Shown: piece after piece, positions 62,530 through 64,000 of the stretch | How the letters are laid out: each line of letters opens with the position of its first letter | Position numbering within the stretch: the first letter of the stretch is position 1 | From: Stutzerimonas stutzeri | Lineage (GTDB): Bacteria > Pseudomonadota > Gammaproteobacteria > Pseudomonadales > Pseudomonadaceae | Direction of reading: 5' to 3' | Length of the DNA: 64,000 nucleotides | Assembly (NCBI GenBank): GCA_019056435.1 | Contig: CP077641.1 | Coordinates: forward strand, 1,488,001-1,552,000 | Notes under the pieces: model-generated | Databases searched by the model: none | What the model saw: only the letters and a program-made list of their open reading frames with translations | What the model was told of the DNA's origin: nothing | Translations under genes and position numbers: made by a program

Positions 62530-64000
62530 ATGCGATCCGAAACGCCTATCGCCGATATCTGTCTGCTGCTCGAGGGCACCTGGCCCTATGTGCGGGGCGG
62601 CGTGTCCAGCTGGGTGAACCAGCTGATCCTGGGGCTGCCGGACTTTACCTTCTCGGTGGTTTTCATCGGCGGGCAGCGTAAGGCTTACGGGGAACGGCAG
62701 TACCGGATCCCGGCCAACGTCGTGCATATCGAAGAACACTTCCTGGAAAGCGCCTGGCGTCCAGTCGAGGCGCTCGGCCGGGTCGGGCACGAAGGCGCGG
62801 GAGAGACCTTGCGGCAGATGCATCGCTATCTCCACGACCCGGGCATCCCGGACGAAGCGCTTGGCGACGGCCTGCTCGACACGCTGGCTTCCGGTCGGTT
62901 GCGTCTTGAGGATGTGCTGCGCAGCCGATCGAGCTGGGAGGCGATCACCGAGGGTTACACCCGGCATTGCAGCGACCCCTCGTTCGTCAATTACTTCTGG
63001 ACACTGCGCACCATGCACGCGCCGCTCGTCATGCTTTCGCAGGTCGCGGCCCGGCTACCCAGGGCGCGGGCCCTGCACTCGATCTCGACCGGATATGCGG
63101 GGCTGCTGGGGGCCGTGCTGCAGCGTCGCTGGCAGTGTGCGTACCTGCTCAGCGAGCACGGTATCTACACCAAGGAACGCAAGATCGACCTGGCCCAGGC
63201 CAGCTGGATATCCGAAGGCCCGGACGAGGCCTTGCGTACCGGCCTGGACACCGAATTCAGCTATATCCGCAACCTGTGGATCCGCTTTTTCGAGCGCATC
63301 GGCCTGCTGACCTACCGCGCGGCAGACCCGATCATCTCGCTCTACGCAGGCAACCGGCAGCGCCAGATCGCGGATGGCGCGCACCCCTCGCGTACCCGCG
63401 TGATCCCGAACGGCATCGCCATGGCCGCCTGGGCCGATGCCCTGCAGCGCCGCCCAGCGGGGATTGCGCCAGTGGTCGGGCTCGTCGGTCGCGTGGTCCC
63501 GATCAAGGACGTGAAGACCTTCATCCGGGCGATGCGGGGCGTGGTCAGTGCCATACCGGAGGCCGAGGGTTGGGTGGTCGGGCCCGAGGAAGAGGACCGC
63601 GCCTATGCGGCCGAATGCCGAAGTCTGGTCGCCAGCCTCGGATTGGAAGGCAAGGTGAAGTTCCTCGGGTTCCGGCAGATCCACGAGCTGTTGCCCAACC
63701 TCGGCCTCATGGTGCTGACCTCGATCAGCGAGGCCCAGCCCTTGGTGATCCTCGAAGCCTGGGCAGCGGGGACACCTGTGGTCAGCAGCGATGTCGGGTC
63801 CTGCCGGGAGCTGATCGAAGGGGCAGCGGACGAGTCGCCAACGCTGGGTTGCGCCGGCGAGGTGGTCGCCATTGCCGACCCCCAGGCGACGGCCAGAGCG
63901 ATCGTCGGCCTGCTCGGCAACCCCGAGCGCTGGCGGGCGGCCCAGGCGGTGGGGCTCGAACGGGTGAATCGCTATTACACCGAGGCCCTGATGCTCGATC
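62530..64000 (+). CDS. pelF: Pel glycosyltransferase PelF, 3' end outside window
   Basis: Cytoplasmic GT4-family glycosyltransferase that polymerises Pel from UDP-sugars (UDP-GlcNAc and UDP-GalNAc in P. aeruginosa). The first 490 or so codons are visible of about 507. ATG 62530 starts MRSETPIADICLLLEGTWPYVRGGVSSWVNQLI; a GTG at 62521 overlaps the pelE stop and is an alternative. Family features: STGYAGLLGAVLQRR, VIPNGIAMAAW, VGLVGRVVPIKDVKTFIRAM, and the nucleotide-sugar EX7E motif region SEAQPLVILEAWAAGTPVV. pelG is expected just beyond the edge. Confidence 0.95.
   Translation, partial: MRSETPIADICLLLEGTWPYVRGGVSSWVNQLILGLPDFTFSVVFIGGQRKAYGERQYRIPANVVHIEEHFLESAWRPVEALGRVGHEGAGETLRQMHRYLHDPGIPDEALGDGLLDTLASGRLRLEDVLRSRSSWEAITEGYTRHCSDPSFVNYFWTLRTMHAPLVMLSQVAARLPRARALHSISTGYAGLLGAVLQRRWQCAYLLSEHGIYTKERKIDLAQASWISEGPDEALRTGLDTEFSYIRNLWIRFFERIGLLTYRAADPIISLYAGNRQRQIADGAHPSRTRVIPNGIAMAAWADALQRRPAGIAPVVGLVGRVVPIKDVKTFIRAMRGVVSAIPEAEGWVVGPEEEDRAYAAECRSLVASLGLEGKVKFLGFRQIHELLPNLGLMVLTSISEAQPLVILEAWAAGTPVVSSDVGSCRELIEGAADESPTLGCAGEVVAIADPQATARAIVGLLGNPERWRAAQAVGLERVNRYYTEALMLD

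Overview
The window is about 64 kb of uniformly GC-rich, densely coded chromosome from a pseudomonad. The protein families and several local gene orders fit Pseudomonas in the broad sense, most likely the P. stutzeri (Stutzerimonas) group: glpQ-folA, DUF4153-ilvD, pfpI-HDOD-mutM, ferredoxin-coaD, an aldehyde dehydrogenase facing a TetR gene, recC-recB-recD, a long-form pstC/pstA, and the pel cluster. The species is an inference. I found no rRNA, tRNA, CRISPR, prophage or insertion sequence with a transposase.

Layout. 1-4 kb: a TctD/TctE-like two-component pair and a convergent 7TM diguanylate cyclase. 4.3-8 kb: a TAXI-type TRAP transporter (binding protein, hairpin, fused permease). 8-10 kb: a Na+/phosphate cotransporter-family protein and a decayed small gene. 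10.2-19.7 kb: recC, recB, recD, interrupted by a pair of hairpin-rich repeat elements and by a REP doublet. 19.8-24 kb: a membrane protein, an orphan solute-binding protein, an AEC transporter, a second diguanylate cyclase and a YciA-like thioesterase. 24.1-31.2 kb: pstS-pstC-pstA-pstB-phoU with two clear Pho boxes. 31.2-36 kb: a LysR/EamA divergent pair and a DUF3482 GTPase with a DUF2868 membrane protein. 36-50.8 kb: housekeeping and metabolic genes (glpQ, folA, YitT family, phosphodiesterase, FAD oxidoreductase, DUF4153, ilvD, a PETase/cutinase-like secreted hydrolase, rlmI, pfpI, HDOD, mutM, ferredoxin, coaD). 50.9-53.1 kb: coniferyl-aldehyde-type dehydrogenase and its divergent TetR regulator, with a palindromic operator between them. 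53.3-64 kb: pelA-F, cut off inside pelF.

How they work together. PstSCAB-PhoU takes up phosphate and signals phosphate status; GlpQ and the Na/Pi family protein also concern phosphorus. PelA-F makes, modifies and exports the cationic Pel polysaccharide; the PelD here keeps the c-di-GMP-binding residues, and two diguanylate cyclases with intact GGEEF and RxxD motifs lie in the same window, although nothing in the sequence ties them to Pel. RecBCD repairs double-strand breaks.

Quality warning. At least 11 otherwise intact genes (sensor kinase, cyclase, recD, an SBP, the AEC transporter, pstC, pstA, LysR, EamA, DUF2868, pelB) are broken by 14 frameshifts, nearly all explained by one base gained or lost in a short homopolymer. 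Each rebuilt gene comes out at a whole number of codons and a normal family length, so these are most likely sequencing or assembly errors. Coordinates for these genes span the whole rebuilt gene.
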